Source of the DNA: Uloborus plumipes
Lineage: Eukaryota > Arthropoda > Arachnida > Araneae > Uloboridae
Length of the DNA: 64,000 nucleotides
Direction: 5' to 3'
Assembly (NCBI GenBank): GCA_038373865.1
Contig: JAXGGA010000039.1
Span: forward strand, 353,263-417,262
Position numbers and translations under genes: made by a program. Of the stretch, positions 1 to 11,406 are shown piece after piece; position 1 is the stretch's first letter; every line of letters begins with the position of its first letter. Below the pieces are notes generated by a model. That model saw only the letters and a list, made by a program, of their open reading frames with translations, was not told where the DNA came from and searched no databases.

Positions 1-929
1 TTGATAGAAGTCACGATTTTTTTTTTTAAATAAAAAAAATCGGATTTTTTTTCTTTAAATCAGGTTTGTTTTATTTAAATAGATTTTTTTTAGTTTAAGA
101 TTAATAAAGTATGTTTGATACTAACAAATTAAATTGTTCAAGTTAGATGTCTAAATCCGATTCTTCTTTTATGTATAAATTGAAAAATACATAAAACTAA
201 AAATGTCAATAAGAGTAATTAATAAATTAGTAGAAAATAGTATTTAATTACAATTTACGGATTTTTTCTTGTTTTAATTATCAAAATCACATAAAGAATG
301 CTTCATGTTAATTTGGATATTTTACTCCTTCAACTACAGAATTGTTAGAGAGATATGAACTAGACTGCGGGATAATCATAATAATTTTATTTTTCCTGAA
401 ATTTTAAAAGCTATTTCTCTATTCAGGAGTTAAATTCAGTGATTTGTAAATGAAAACAAGTTTGGCTGCTTTGTCGTTTCCAAGCCTGTTGCGAAGTTTC
501 GATTGTACTAACCCATAAGTAGAAAAAAAATTATAAAAGAAATCAAATTATAAAATAATTTGAAAATATTATAGAATTATATTAACTGTGGAAATGAAGA
601 ATAAAAATAACATAGAACATTGAATTATTTTCTTCGAAAAATTATTTTTATTACTTTGTTAATTTTTTTAAAGAACCATTAAAAAAATCCATTAATAAAA
701 TCATCTTGACTTTTAAATCATCACCAAGGACTAAAAAGCAGACTCCCCCTCTCAAATCCTTGTCCTATTAATTTACATATTTTATTTTTTAACACTGTTT
801 TGACTTACTGAATGTAAACAGAATGTTGAAGAGAATTGTATGACAAGCTCATATTTAAATGAATACTTTAAAAGTTTAACTCCTAACAGATGAATCCCTC
901 CCAACTCCTTACACTAACATCTTATAAAG
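1..929. other. AT-rich sequence, nothing recognised
   Basis: No open frame, RNA gene or bounded repeat could be supported here. The stretch is dominated by A and T runs. Confidence 0.5.
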
Positions 930-1146
930 TAAAAATACAACGTTAAAAAAGCACAAATACACAAGGAAACTGCAGACACGTGTTTCGGGGTTACAAGGAA
1001 CGCTTTTATCAATGCAAAAAAATTGTGAGCTTGTGCATCCATAAGCTCACAATTTTTTTGTTTTAGTAAAGGCGTTCTTTGCAACGCCGAAACACGTGTC
1101 TACAGTTTCCCTGCGTATTTGTGTTTTTTTAACGTTGTATTTATAC
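930..1146. repeat. Small hairpin MITE-like element
   Basis: The stretch folds back on itself. AATACAACGTTAAAAAAGCA near 932 is mirrored by its complement near 1125-1144. The inner arms repeat ACACGTGTTTCGG and its complement, and the tip pairs AATTGTGAGCTTGTG with CATAAGCTCACAATT. There is no coding capacity. Terminal sequences and target duplication are not clear, so the superfamily is unassigned. The inner motif CCGAAACACGTGTC recurs near 2713 in this window. Confidence 0.65.
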
Positions 1147-3910
1147 TTCAGATTTGTGCACAAAGGTATTTTATTCACAAACATCTCAGTTCATATATCC
1201 TTTGCAATTTTTCTTTTCAATTTTTTTGAGATCATGATTTTTTATTTTGCTTTTGTTTTTTAGTTTCGTTTTAACAGGTGCGGATCCAGAGGGGGGGGGG
1301 GTATGGGGGTCATGACCCCTTCCTTGAACTACCAAATATAGTCAACAATATTATTTTGGGACTTATATTTCGAAAAAAATTGTTAAATGTCCCGTTTTCA
1401 TACAAAAATTGCTTTTCGAAATTGACCCGATCCTGAACCAGAAGCTGAGTAGAATTCAAATCACAATTATACAATATTATGTTCATTTTAAAATAGTCAG
1501 CCAAAATGTAAGTTAGATTTTAATAACAATAGTATAATGCAACGCAAGGAATTATAAGAACAACTTTCAAAAACTGAGTCTGACCATTTCTTACATTTTA
1601 ATTACATAACACTATGTATCTAATTTTATCAATATCACCAAAACTAATTCACTATCTGAATTGCATAAAACAGAAATGACATACACTTACCGGTTTTCTT
1701 GGTCAAGTCACTTTCTTTAAAAATACCTGCTGCAAACTTTCGCGTACTTGCTAGGGGTTTTGAAAAACGAATAGATATTATCTTTTTTTTTTTTTTTTAC
1801 TTGAATCCGTTGGAAATGAATGGAAACATAATTCCTTACAAGCTTTGGAGGTTGCAGAACATTGAGGGACGCAGCAATTCCATGGCATTTTAAGGTTTAT
1901 ATGTTCTATTACTCAGACAAAACAACGGCAGAAGCCAGCAGTGGAATAACCGGAAGTGCTTAATACCCAGCGCGCAAGGAACTATGGGAATTTTAGCATG
2001 CCCTAATGCCACTGTCAAATGACTGCGTGTGTGTTGTTATTTGTAATTATACTTCTACTTTGATGTTTTTATTTATTATTTTGTTTGCATATAAATGCAG
2101 CTGAAAATTGGGAAATTTGGGTTCGTTAATGTTGTCATTATATTATTATTTGAGTGAAAATACACTTTAAAAATCTCTCTCTCATTTTTTTAACTTAAAA
2201 ATTCAGGTATATTTCAGACCACTCACAACGAGTATCACCCCCTTATATTATTTAAAGCACATTTGTGGCTGTAAAAACTTCCTTTAGCAGTGCTTTAAGT
2301 TACAAAAAATTGTGGTAGGCGAAAAATGACAAAAAAAAAAAATTATTTAAGAGGAACAAGTTATCAGATTAGCGGGGGCAATTGAACCCCTCTCCTTGTT
2401 TAAAAAAAATAAAGTAAAATAAAATAAATAAATGCATTAATTTTCAACCCCTCCCCCTCCGAGGGGGGGGGCGATTACAGTCCCGGGCAAAAGTGCAAAT
2501 TCAATGTATACTATGTGTTGAAGGATAAATGCGTACACAAATGTGCATTTGCATTTTGTTTCTAAAGGGGGGGAGAGGTGGCACCCCCTGGGTTGTCCAA
2601 ATGATAGGCTTGATAACAAGGCACATATATTCAATGAAAAAACCACCTTCAGCCGGATGAATTTTCATTCATAAGCTCTCATCTTATGCACTGAAAAGGG
2701 AGCTCTTAATAGCTCCGAAACACGTGTCAGCAATTTGAATTCAGCTTTTTATGCCTTATAATGTTATTATTAAGTGGATTTAAGTATTTTACGGTTTGAA
2801 AACTGGTTGTAAGCCATGAAATAATGAAGATATAATTATTTTAGTGAAGAAACTTTGGCCCCCCCTTACACCCCCCTGCACTATTTTTGGGGGTGGAAAC
2901 ATCCAAATTCGTATTCCTTGTGCCAATACCTTTCAGAAAAACCAACTGTCATAATTGTATCACAAAAAGCGCACGGAAATTAAAATTTGACCAGTTGCTC
3001 CTCCACTAAATGGAAGGGCCATTGTTTGTATTTAAGTTCCTAAAAGTACTAACTTAGATCACATGTTAAGAATGCCACACTTCCTTTTAGGTTTCCTTCA
3101 AAATCATAAATATGAGTAGACATTGATAGAAAATTAATGTACCTTATTTCAGACACCTCTTTAAAACTCACGGAACAAAATATTACCAGTGCATTGTGTG
3201 GATGTAATTATGAAAACTAATAGCAGGTACATTTGATCCAGCGGTTCGTGTAAGTCTGAATTTCCCTAATATAAAAATTGCAACAGCTATGAATTGTCCT
3301 GATGATATTAGTTTTTCGTAATTCGAGGTGGTATCATCCTCAATTACCTAAAATTAACAAGATTCTACTATGTTTCACCATTTAGAAACAAAATAAAATG
3401 AAGACGTTTAGTTAGCTGCAAAAGAGTTTTTTTTTTTTTTTTTTTTAAACAGTAAAGTTTTGATTAGTATAACAGATTTAACGAAGCCAAATTTGACCAA
3501 AGCGCCGAATACCGAAGCTTCAACCAACTAATGGCCAAAGTTTCGGCTTCTGCACATATTGAAATTTTTAGCATTGAATGCATTGTAAATGCATACTACA
3601 TGATACTATATTCCGGCTTACTTAATATTCTTTGTGTTACACAACATTTTTAGCTTACTGACTCATTTTTAAATTAAATTCACAAATTAAAGTATTTCAG
3701 ATTTGTAATGGCAGTACCAGATAAGAGTTTATTTCTAATTTTTTATTGCAAATAAGTAATATGAGGCATTCTTTGAAATCTCATAAGCATGCTTTGTTGT
3801 AAAGTTGATGCTTATTATAAAGCCAACTAATATCAAATATTAAAGCGCATAAAGATTTAACTAGATATTAGCTGCTATTAACATCATTTCTCGATATTGT
3901 GGACAATATA
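1147..3910. other. Non-coding stretch with G-rich repeat debris
   Basis: No gene was recognised. It contains a possible element end at about 1276 (GTGCGGATCC followed by an 11-G run), short G and C runs around 2450-2600 and 2860-2895, a solitary CCGAAACACGTGTC motif near 2713, and a T run at 3427-3446. The short frames here have no family features. Confidence 0.45.
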
Positions 3911-5438
3911 CACTGCGATGCAAAAGTTTAGACAAAATGCAAATATGTGAATAAATAGAAAACTAGTCAACGAAATACTTTCAAATTTCTACTAATGGTA
4001 CACAATATGGTCCCGAATACGTGCCTGGAGTTCTTATAACTATAACTGGAATCAAATTTTGTATATTACAAAAAATATTTTTTTACATTGTTGCAAAAGT
4101 TTAGACAATAGTCAGATTTTATGCATATATCCCTTGAAATGTGATTGGTGGAGGAAATTCGGGACTGTATTGTTCATTTATAAAGTGCAGAGATTGCTGA
4201 ATAAATAATCAAAATCTCAAAAGCTCTTTAGTTCTCGTGTAAAGAAGATGAGAAAGTTTAAAAGCCGAAATTTGAAAATGAACCTACTTTATTAATTTTT
4301 TGTCTTTTAAATTGGCTCTTGTATGGTAGTACATTGTTTTTTACTTTGTGGAGAGCAAATTCAGACATGCTTATCGATCAAAAAGTCCAAGAAAAATTAT
4401 ATTTCTTAAGGATGAAGGAATTCAAAAAACGGCTCAGACTGACGATTCGCCCCTTAATCCTACAAAACTTCAACTTGGGTCAAAAACAGCACGTGGCAGC
4501 AAAAGTAGATGAACAACTGAATCGGAATACATAAAAAAAAAAACAAAGAATTGTGCCTGAGCCTTTTCAGACAGAGTGTCTCAAATAAGCCAGATTTTAT
4601 TGGTAAAATCAGCACAGCATATGATCATTGGATTTTTCTCAAGTCCCGCTAAAAGAATTATAATCCATCTAGGCCATTCCAATTTTAATAATTTTTATCA
4701 AAGAAAGTACCATTCATTTTTTAGTCACAATGTTACATATGCTGCTTTTCACATTAAAATCTGGTTTATTTGGGACACTCTGTCCGAAAAGGCTCACGCA
4801 CAATTCTTTGTTCTTTTTATGCATTCCGATTCAGTTGTTCATATACTTATGCTGTCACGTGCTGTTTTTGACCCAAGTTGAAGTTTTGTAGGATTAAGGG
4901 GCGAATCGTCAGTCTGAACCGTTTTTTCAATTCCTTCATCCTTAAGAAATATAATTTTTCTTGAACTTTTTGATCGATACGCATGTCTGAATTTGCTCTC
5001 CACGAAGTAAAAAACAATGTACCATCATACCAGAGCCGATTTAAAAGACAAAAAATTAATAAAGTAGGTTCATTTTCAAATTTCGGCCTCCAAACTTTCT
5101 CATCTTCTTTACACGAGAACTAAAGAGCTTTTGAGATTTTGATTATTTATTCAGCAATCTCTGCACTTTATAAATGAATAATAGTCCCGCATTTTCTCCA
5201 TCAATCACATTTCAAGGGATATTTGCATAAAATCTGACTATTGTCTAAACTTTTGCAACAATGTAAAAAAATGTCTTTTGTAATATCCAAAATTTGATTC
5301 CAGTTACAGTTATAAGAACTCCAGACACGTATTTGGGACCATATTGTGTACCTGCAGTAGAAATTTGAAAAAATTTCGTTGAATAGTTTTCTTTTTATTC
5401 ACATATTTGCATTTTGTCTAAACTTTTGCATCGCAGTG
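3911..5438. mobile_element. 1528 bp palindromic (foldback) Tc1/mariner-like element
   Basis: The ends are exact inverted repeats beginning CACTGCGATGCAAAAGTTTA, with TA on each side (3909-3910 and 5439-5440). Complementarity continues inward almost without break, giving arms of about 690 bp (3911-4600 and 4755-5438) around a loop of about 150 bp. TA flanks and CACTG ends fit Tc1/mariner-type non-autonomous elements. The family assignment is inferred. There is no transposase: the open frames inside the arms are mirror artefacts of the palindrome. A shortened copy lies at 22640-23419. Confidence 0.85.
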
Positions 5439-7102
5439 TACATTTAAATATTCTTAATTTATATTTAAAAAAAAAAAACGAATTTCTATTGAATAATTTG
5501 CTAGAATCATGTACATGTATTTTTCCTTACTCATTATTCATTGTTATATTTTTATGAGAATATTTTATACGTTATTTGTTTTTGTTTTTTTTTTTTTTGA
5601 AACTGCATGCTTCAAAAACAGTTAAATGAAAAGTCAGATTTTTTTAGCAGCACATAAAATCAAAACTTAATATCTTGCCCATTTAATATAATCATATCAA
5701 AGGAGAACTTTCCTTTTAATTTGTTTCATAGAAAAAAAAAATTATGTTTCGTATTCCTGTTTGTTATTTCCCTAAACGTTCTATTAGTGCAGCATATGTG
5801 CGACAAAAAATAGTGGAATTGTGCCTTTAATGATAGAAGCAAATAACTTGGGGTGCACATACTATATATATTAACGAGTAATTCTGGATACGCGGCCATC
5901 TGAGATTTCGAATATTTCAGTAATGGCGGACGTTCGAAATTCCGGCCTCTGAGTAACATATTATGTACTTCTTTGTTTCGTTATTCACAATGTTAATAAG
6001 AGTACGTTGCGAAAAAAATCACGGAATTTAATACCCTTCTATATTAAAGTTCTATTGCATTATTTTTTTCTAACGAATTTTAACTTTAACCGCTAGGGGC
6101 GTTTCATAGTTCTTTTTTTATCGCCCAAAAATGCGCAGCAGATATATGACCAAATTGATGGAATTGTGCCTTGAATAGTAGTTGCTTACAAATTTGGATA
6201 CAGGTATTAAATATATAATGTGGTAATTCTGGATATTCAACCATGTAAGTTTTTGCATATTACATTACATTACACCCCAGATTCCTATATTTCAGTAATG
6301 ACGGACATTCAAAGTTGCTGCTCCTGAATATGTCTTTTTTCTCTTTTGTTTTTAACATCCGGGGAAACAAGGAAGGGGGTTATAAGTTTGACGTGTCTGC
6401 CGATCTGTGCATCTGTTGACCTTTGTATCTGTGTATGTGTCTGTGGCACTCTAGCGCTTAAACGGATGGACCGATTAAAAAAAAAATCGAAAGGTGAGTC
6501 TGTCGAGAATGTGCTTATCTAGGTCACGTCTTCGGAAAACCTTAACTAACGAAGATATTAACTAAAAACTTTTAAATTGTTTTTTGCGATTTTTGAAGTG
6601 AAAGCATACTTGAAAATTTAAAAGAATAGTTCCAAAAAAAAGAGAAAAACTTTCTGCTTTTGATGGAATTTGTTTTTAACTTCCATGTCATAAAGAACTC
6701 GAAATATAACGCTTTTTAGCAAATGTGGCTAAGCTTTAAGTTTACAAGATTGGAAACCGATGTCATTGTTTGCCGACAAGGAAAGAAAATGATTTATATG
6801 TTGTCAGTTGCAATTTGTTAACAATTAAAATACTTAATTGATTTTAGCATAAGGATCTTAAAATAAGTTCCAATTTTAACTCATTTTTCTGCTTTTACGA
6901 CTATAAAATTTTACTAGTAAAGGTTACATTTCCTTTTCCATGTTTACCATGTCCTCTCGAAAGGAATTAAATATGTTTAAATTTAGATGGCTTTTTCACC
7001 AGTGAAGTTCGTTTCAATATGAGGTCGGCAATCAGAGTGACACTGTGTCTTCTTTTTTTCTTTAAATGATTCATTAATTTCTTGAATATTTAAATAAATT
7101 TG
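5439..7102. other. Non-coding stretch with dispersed repeat copies
   Basis: Two diverged copies of one repeat lie at about 5780-5950 and 6128-6320. They share the phrases GGAATTGTGCCTT and AATTCTGGATA. The same family occurs in reverse orientation at 7820-7960 and 8235-8360. Around 6370-6560, a run of GTGTCTGTG-type sequence followed by AAACGGATGGACCGATT resembles arthropod LINE-associated sequence, but no frame supports this. No host gene was seen. Confidence 0.45.
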
Positions 7103-7281
7103 CAGTCGAACCTCGTTAAAACGAACATAGATGGACCTTTAAAATTAATTCGTCTTAAGCGCATTTCATTTAATCCAAAAAACAATAAATAACGTATGTG
7201 TAGTTAAAATAGGACCGGGATCGGCAGTTCGTCTTAGACGTAATTCATTTTAAGCGTGTTCGAATTGACGAGGTTCGACTG
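7103..7281. mobile_element. Pogo/Tigger-type MITE
   Basis: A 179 bp element bounded by CAGTCGAACCTCGTTAAAAC on the left and the near-complement ending GACGAGGTTCGACTG on the right. TA follows the right end. The left flank is TG, probably a mutated TA. CAGT.GAACCTCG termini are typical of pogo/Tigger MITEs in many animals. It has no coding capacity, so it would depend on a transposase supplied in trans. Confidence 0.75.
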
Positions 7282-7561
7282 TATTGTAATTAAACTCTAA
7301 TATATATAATTACGAGGAGCACACTCTTTATGCATGAAACAACAATAATTCTTAAACAGTTGTCATTTAACATGATTTAAAAAGGTTTGAAGGAACTCTA
7401 AATATATCCAGAGGAAGCTTTGGATTTCAATATCCTCTCTCTTTTGGATATCAGTTCTCTGGTAGTGAACAGAAACCTCCCCCCTCCCTCAAAACGTTTA
7501 CTCAATCTCCCAGTCTCTTCAAAATGTTAAATTCAATAAATTTTTACTTCACTACTTATAC

Positions 7562-8362
7562 AATACAGCTTATTGAAGATATAAAGACATTTGCATATAT
7601 GATTGAACAAGGAAATCAACTAAAAATGTCCAAATTTGGAGACTGTGAAATTTTGAGCAGCTGTATCGCAAAAACTATTATAGCTAACAAGTCCATTTTG
7701 GTATCAACTTGTAGCAAATTTAATGTAGTTTAAATATGTATAATATGATATTTGTCAAAAACGTGCTCTTTCATGGTCAAAATGGGGAAAATTCGAAAAA
7801 AGTACGAAAATTTAGCAGTTTGACGGCTGCCATTACTCCAATAGTACGAAATCTCAGATGGCCGCGTATCCAAAATTAAATCTCTTGATGTGTATTACAC
7901 GTGTGCCAAGTTTTATGTTTCTATCATTAAAAGCACAATTTGGTCACATATCTGCTGTACTATAATACAGGTTATTGAAGATATCTAGACATTTGCATAT
8001 ATGATACAACAAGAAAATCAATAAAAAATGTAAAATTTGGAGAATTTGTGAAACTTTGAGAAGCTATATCTCAAAAACTATTATTGCTAGCTAGTCCATT
8101 TTGGTATCAACTTGTAGCAAATTTAATGTAGTTTAAATGTGTAATGTATGATGTTTGTCAAAAACGTACTTTTTCGTGGTCAAAATGGAGAAAATTCGAA
8201 AAAAGTACGAAAATTTAGCAGTTTGACGGCTGCCATTACTCCAATAGACGAAATCTCAGATGGCCGCGTATCCAGAATTAAATCTGTTGATGTGTATTAT
8301 ACGTGTGCCAAGTTTCATGTTTCTATCATTAAAGGCACAATTCGGTCATATATCTGCTGTAC
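7562..8362. repeat. Tandem duplication, two units of about 400 bp
   Basis: AATACAG.TTATTGAAGATAT begins both units, at 7562 and 7964. The units stay collinear to a shared end at about CTGCTGTACTA. Differences are scattered substitutions and a few indels. Both contain TCAGATGGCCGCGTATCC, the core of the dispersed repeat also seen in inverse orientation near 5890. The open frame over the second unit is not conserved in the first, so I do not call a gene. Confidence 0.8.
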
Positions 8363-8453
8363 TATATAAACTTGGACTATTTTTAACAATCTTGCTCATT
8401 ATATACAAAAGTTTTTTTTTTTATATAAGTTAGGTTACGAGTTTGGTTACCAT

Positions 8454-9189
8454 TAGGGATGCACCGATAAGAAAATTGGCCGATTACCGATTACTGATCA
8501 ATCGGTTGTTGATAATCTGCCGATTAATCGGCTGAGCCGATTAATGGTAAGAATGATTGTTTTTATTACTACTATTTCACAATCATTGTTTTTTCTCTCT
8601 TATACAATTCCGAGTTTAGAAATAGTAAGTAATTTATTTCTGAGAAGATTTTTTTTTCCATTTTCCTAATTTTCACAAAATAATTTCAGTATTTTATTAA
8701 ATTTCTTAGAACCGATTTACATATTATTGTCAATAATATTACATTAATACATTGTTAATTATATTAATTGGACATAAAAATTAAAAAAAAGGGGGGGAGG
8801 GTCTGTGGTGAGCACTCCACAATTTAGGAGTACTTTTAATTTTCAATTTTAATTATCAGTAGCAATTTAATTCAAGACTTTTATTCTTTGAAAATTAGAG
8901 GTTACCTAACACAGTACTAAAGAAAAAACAATCGAACATGAAAAATGTTGCAACATTGTCTAGGTGTATATTTATTCAAAGCAGGAGAATATATTTATTA
9001 AAAACTTAATATCAACTATGTGGATTATTATTACTGTCAATAAAATCAAGCACATAGTTTCTTAGTGAAGGGGCACTTTAAAGAATAATGTTAAAAAAAT
9101 ATTTTTCAGTCGATTAATCGGCCCTATTTTGCCGATTATTAAAAATCGTCAAAGTGGCCGATTATGGCCGATTAATCGGTGCATCCCTA
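8454..9189. mobile_element. Non-autonomous hAT element, complete
   Basis: A 736 bp element with terminal inverted repeats TAGGGATGCACCGAT, flanked by a perfect 8 bp direct repeat GTTACCAT (8446-8453 and 9190-9197). An 8 bp duplication and TAGGG.TGCACCGA ends are diagnostic of hAT transposons. Several copies of the internal motif CCGATTAATCGGC cluster at both ends, the layout expected of subterminal transposase binding sites. There is no transposase frame. Relics of the same family lie at 35577-36233 and 52236-52505. Confidence 0.92.
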
Positions 9190-9619
9190 GTTACCATATT
9201 AATAAAAATTAACAAAAACTGAAATGTTATGCCTAATTATATATATTTCTGTATTAAATAAAAAATGAATCAAAAACAAACTTGGGTTTTAGAGGATACA
9301 ATTAACATTTTTGGAAATGTTACCACTATAAATGTTTCCAGAAAGCCACATTTTTCAAGTTTCATTTTAAAGGAACTAACATTGTTCATATAATTATTAA
9401 TTAAATGTAATTTCCTTATTAATTCCATAAGAATAAATAACTTTATAAATAAATTTCTAAGTTAAATAGAATATACTGTTAAGTATTGAAAGTTTTTGTT
9501 TTCATGGGTTATAATTATAAAATGAAAATTTACAACATAAATTATTTCATGCAAAAGCTTCGGTGAAATAGCCAAAGCTTCTTTTCGCTTCTTGTTCGTA
9601 ATATATTGTTTTACTTAAA

Positions 9620-9936
9620 GTGTACGATGCAAAAAAATGAATGTTGTTTTTATTACATAATAAAGTTAATTTTATAGTAATAAACTAAAAATTTCTAATT
9701 TTACAGTAATAAAGTTAGTACCGTGCATTTTACAGTTTTAAACTGGAACCTCGGCTGCCTGCTAATGTTTCTGCAGTATAATATTGCTAAATTTTACGAA
9801 AATAAACTGTAAAACTTCTAACTTTACAGTAATAAACTGTAAAATTGCTAGTTTTACAGTTTATTATTGTGCATTTTATACTTTTAAATTGGAGCTTCGG
9901 CTGCAGGTATACTGCAAAAGTTCCTTTAGTGCAGTG
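9620..9936. repeat. Array of ACTGTAAAA palindromic repeats, copy 1
   Basis: Many short palindromes of the form TTTTACAGTTTATTACTGTA and variants recur about every 30 bp. One end reads AAAAAAATGAATGTTGTTTT and the other ends GTGCAGTG. The second copy of this family at 13424-13835 shares both end motifs. This may be a MITE with internal tandem palindromes. No target duplication could be fixed. Confidence 0.6.
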
Positions 9937-11103
9937 TACTAGAATAAAATTTATAGGTGAGAATAAATTGCATCGAATGGAAATAAGGTAATTTACATGT
10001 CTAGTCCAGATAAAACATCTTAGCTATACTTGAAAATTTCCAGCTCATGAGAAAGAAATAACTCGGATTCTACTTTTCCTAGAATTGTTGCTTGATTCCA
10101 CAAACTGTTCTTTTTCATGAAGTTAAGTAGGAATTTCAAAATGAATATCTTCATTTCTTACAATACGTAAAGTTATTACTGTCAGTAGAACTTCTAAAGT
10201 CATTCTGCAGCGACCTTACGTGCTTATCATCTTAACTTCCATCTTTAAATAATTAGCATATTTTGTGCCGCTCTTTTCGGCACTCCTGTGGAATTTTGAC
10301 AGCTGTTTGAATAAGGAGACGGTTTTAGATGCATTATATTTTTTTCAGACGGAATTTTATTCAGAAAATTTTAGAAGCATGAAAAAAAAATGTTTTCTAA
10401 CCGAAAGATTAGCTAAAATAAGCGACACTTATGATAAAAACCTTTGTATAAGGGTGACTTAAACAACGATTGTAATTCTTTAGACTTATTATCCTTCTTT
10501 TTTACTCTCCGGTAAAATTTCCACATAATTTGAGTCACACATAAATTGAGTCTTTATTAGACTTGTCATCTGGTTACTTTAGAACATCAATAAATGGAAC
10601 TTAACCATTCAATTTTAGAATGCTTGAGTTATATTATTACGATTCCTAATTAATTTTGGAACGACCCCAAGGAAGGGGATCTACAGGAAATTCGAAAACT
10701 AGGACAGATGTCCACGGGAAAAAAAGTTTGGGAACCCCCTAGTTTAGATTGTTTTACATAGAGACTATAGTCCTAAACTCCTGTCTTTAACATGCAAGAC
10801 GATCAACACGAATCTTGCATTTTATTTGATGATGGACGTTTTAACATTGCATTGCATAATTTTTTCGCACGTCATTTTAAGATTTTTGCTAAGTTGGGTC
10901 ATTTGAAATTGTCCCTTTTTCTAGGAGAAGAAAATAAGGTGTTAGAAATGTGATACAAAATGTCACCAACAGCAGTCTGCCCTTTCTGAAAGGTTTCCAT
11001 TTGACTCCCAATCAGTTTTCAACAAACATTGACACTAGTTCTTCTGCATTCGTTCCATTATTTTCCTAAATATTTAGAAAAAAAAACTGACGACAGCACG
11101 ACA
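9937..11103. other. AT-rich sequence, nothing recognised
   Basis: No frame, RNA gene or bounded repeat could be supported. The last 14 bases are the left target duplication of the next feature. Confidence 0.45.
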
Positions 11104-11185
11104 TTTCATTTCATTTCACACCTCCAGGGTCCCCCGTACCTACCACAGCTTCGTGGTTTAACCGGGATAGGGCCCTGAAGGGCGC
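11104..11185 (-). mobile_element. Short retroposon (SINE-like), 82 bp, 5' truncated
   Basis: An 82 bp insert sits between perfect 14 bp direct repeats ACGACAGCACGACA (11090-11103 and 11186-11199). Read on the minus strand it ends GGAGGTGTGAAATGAAATGA, that is, a GAAAT repeat tail. Direct repeats of this length and a simple-repeat 3' tail are hallmarks of LINE-mediated retroposition. A 50 bp copy at 38683-38732 shares the 3' end but begins further inside, as expected for 5' truncation. The parent family is not recognised. Confidence 0.75.
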
Positions 11186-11310
11186 ACGACAGCACGACAC
11201 ACTACCTTTATCAAATCCTGATGAATAGAGACTGACGATATAGACTCGTGCAGAGGGGAGTCCCGCAAGTGAACAAACAACCACGCTCGTTTCATTTCCA
11301 TCACTTTTCT

Positions 11311-11327
11311 ACAACAACAACAACAAC

Positions 11328-11406
<79 letters not shown>
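11311..11406. repeat. (CAA)n then (AAT)n microsatellite
   Basis: About six CAA units at 11311-11328 pass directly into about 26 uninterrupted AAT units ending at 11406. Long pure AAT tracts are expected to vary in length. Confidence 0.95.

Noticed and set aside
4319..4881. Frames of 71 and 101 codons inside the palindrome
   Set aside because: They lie in palindromic arms. Related frames in the copy at 22621-22981 reflect shared repeat sequence rather than a conserved protein.
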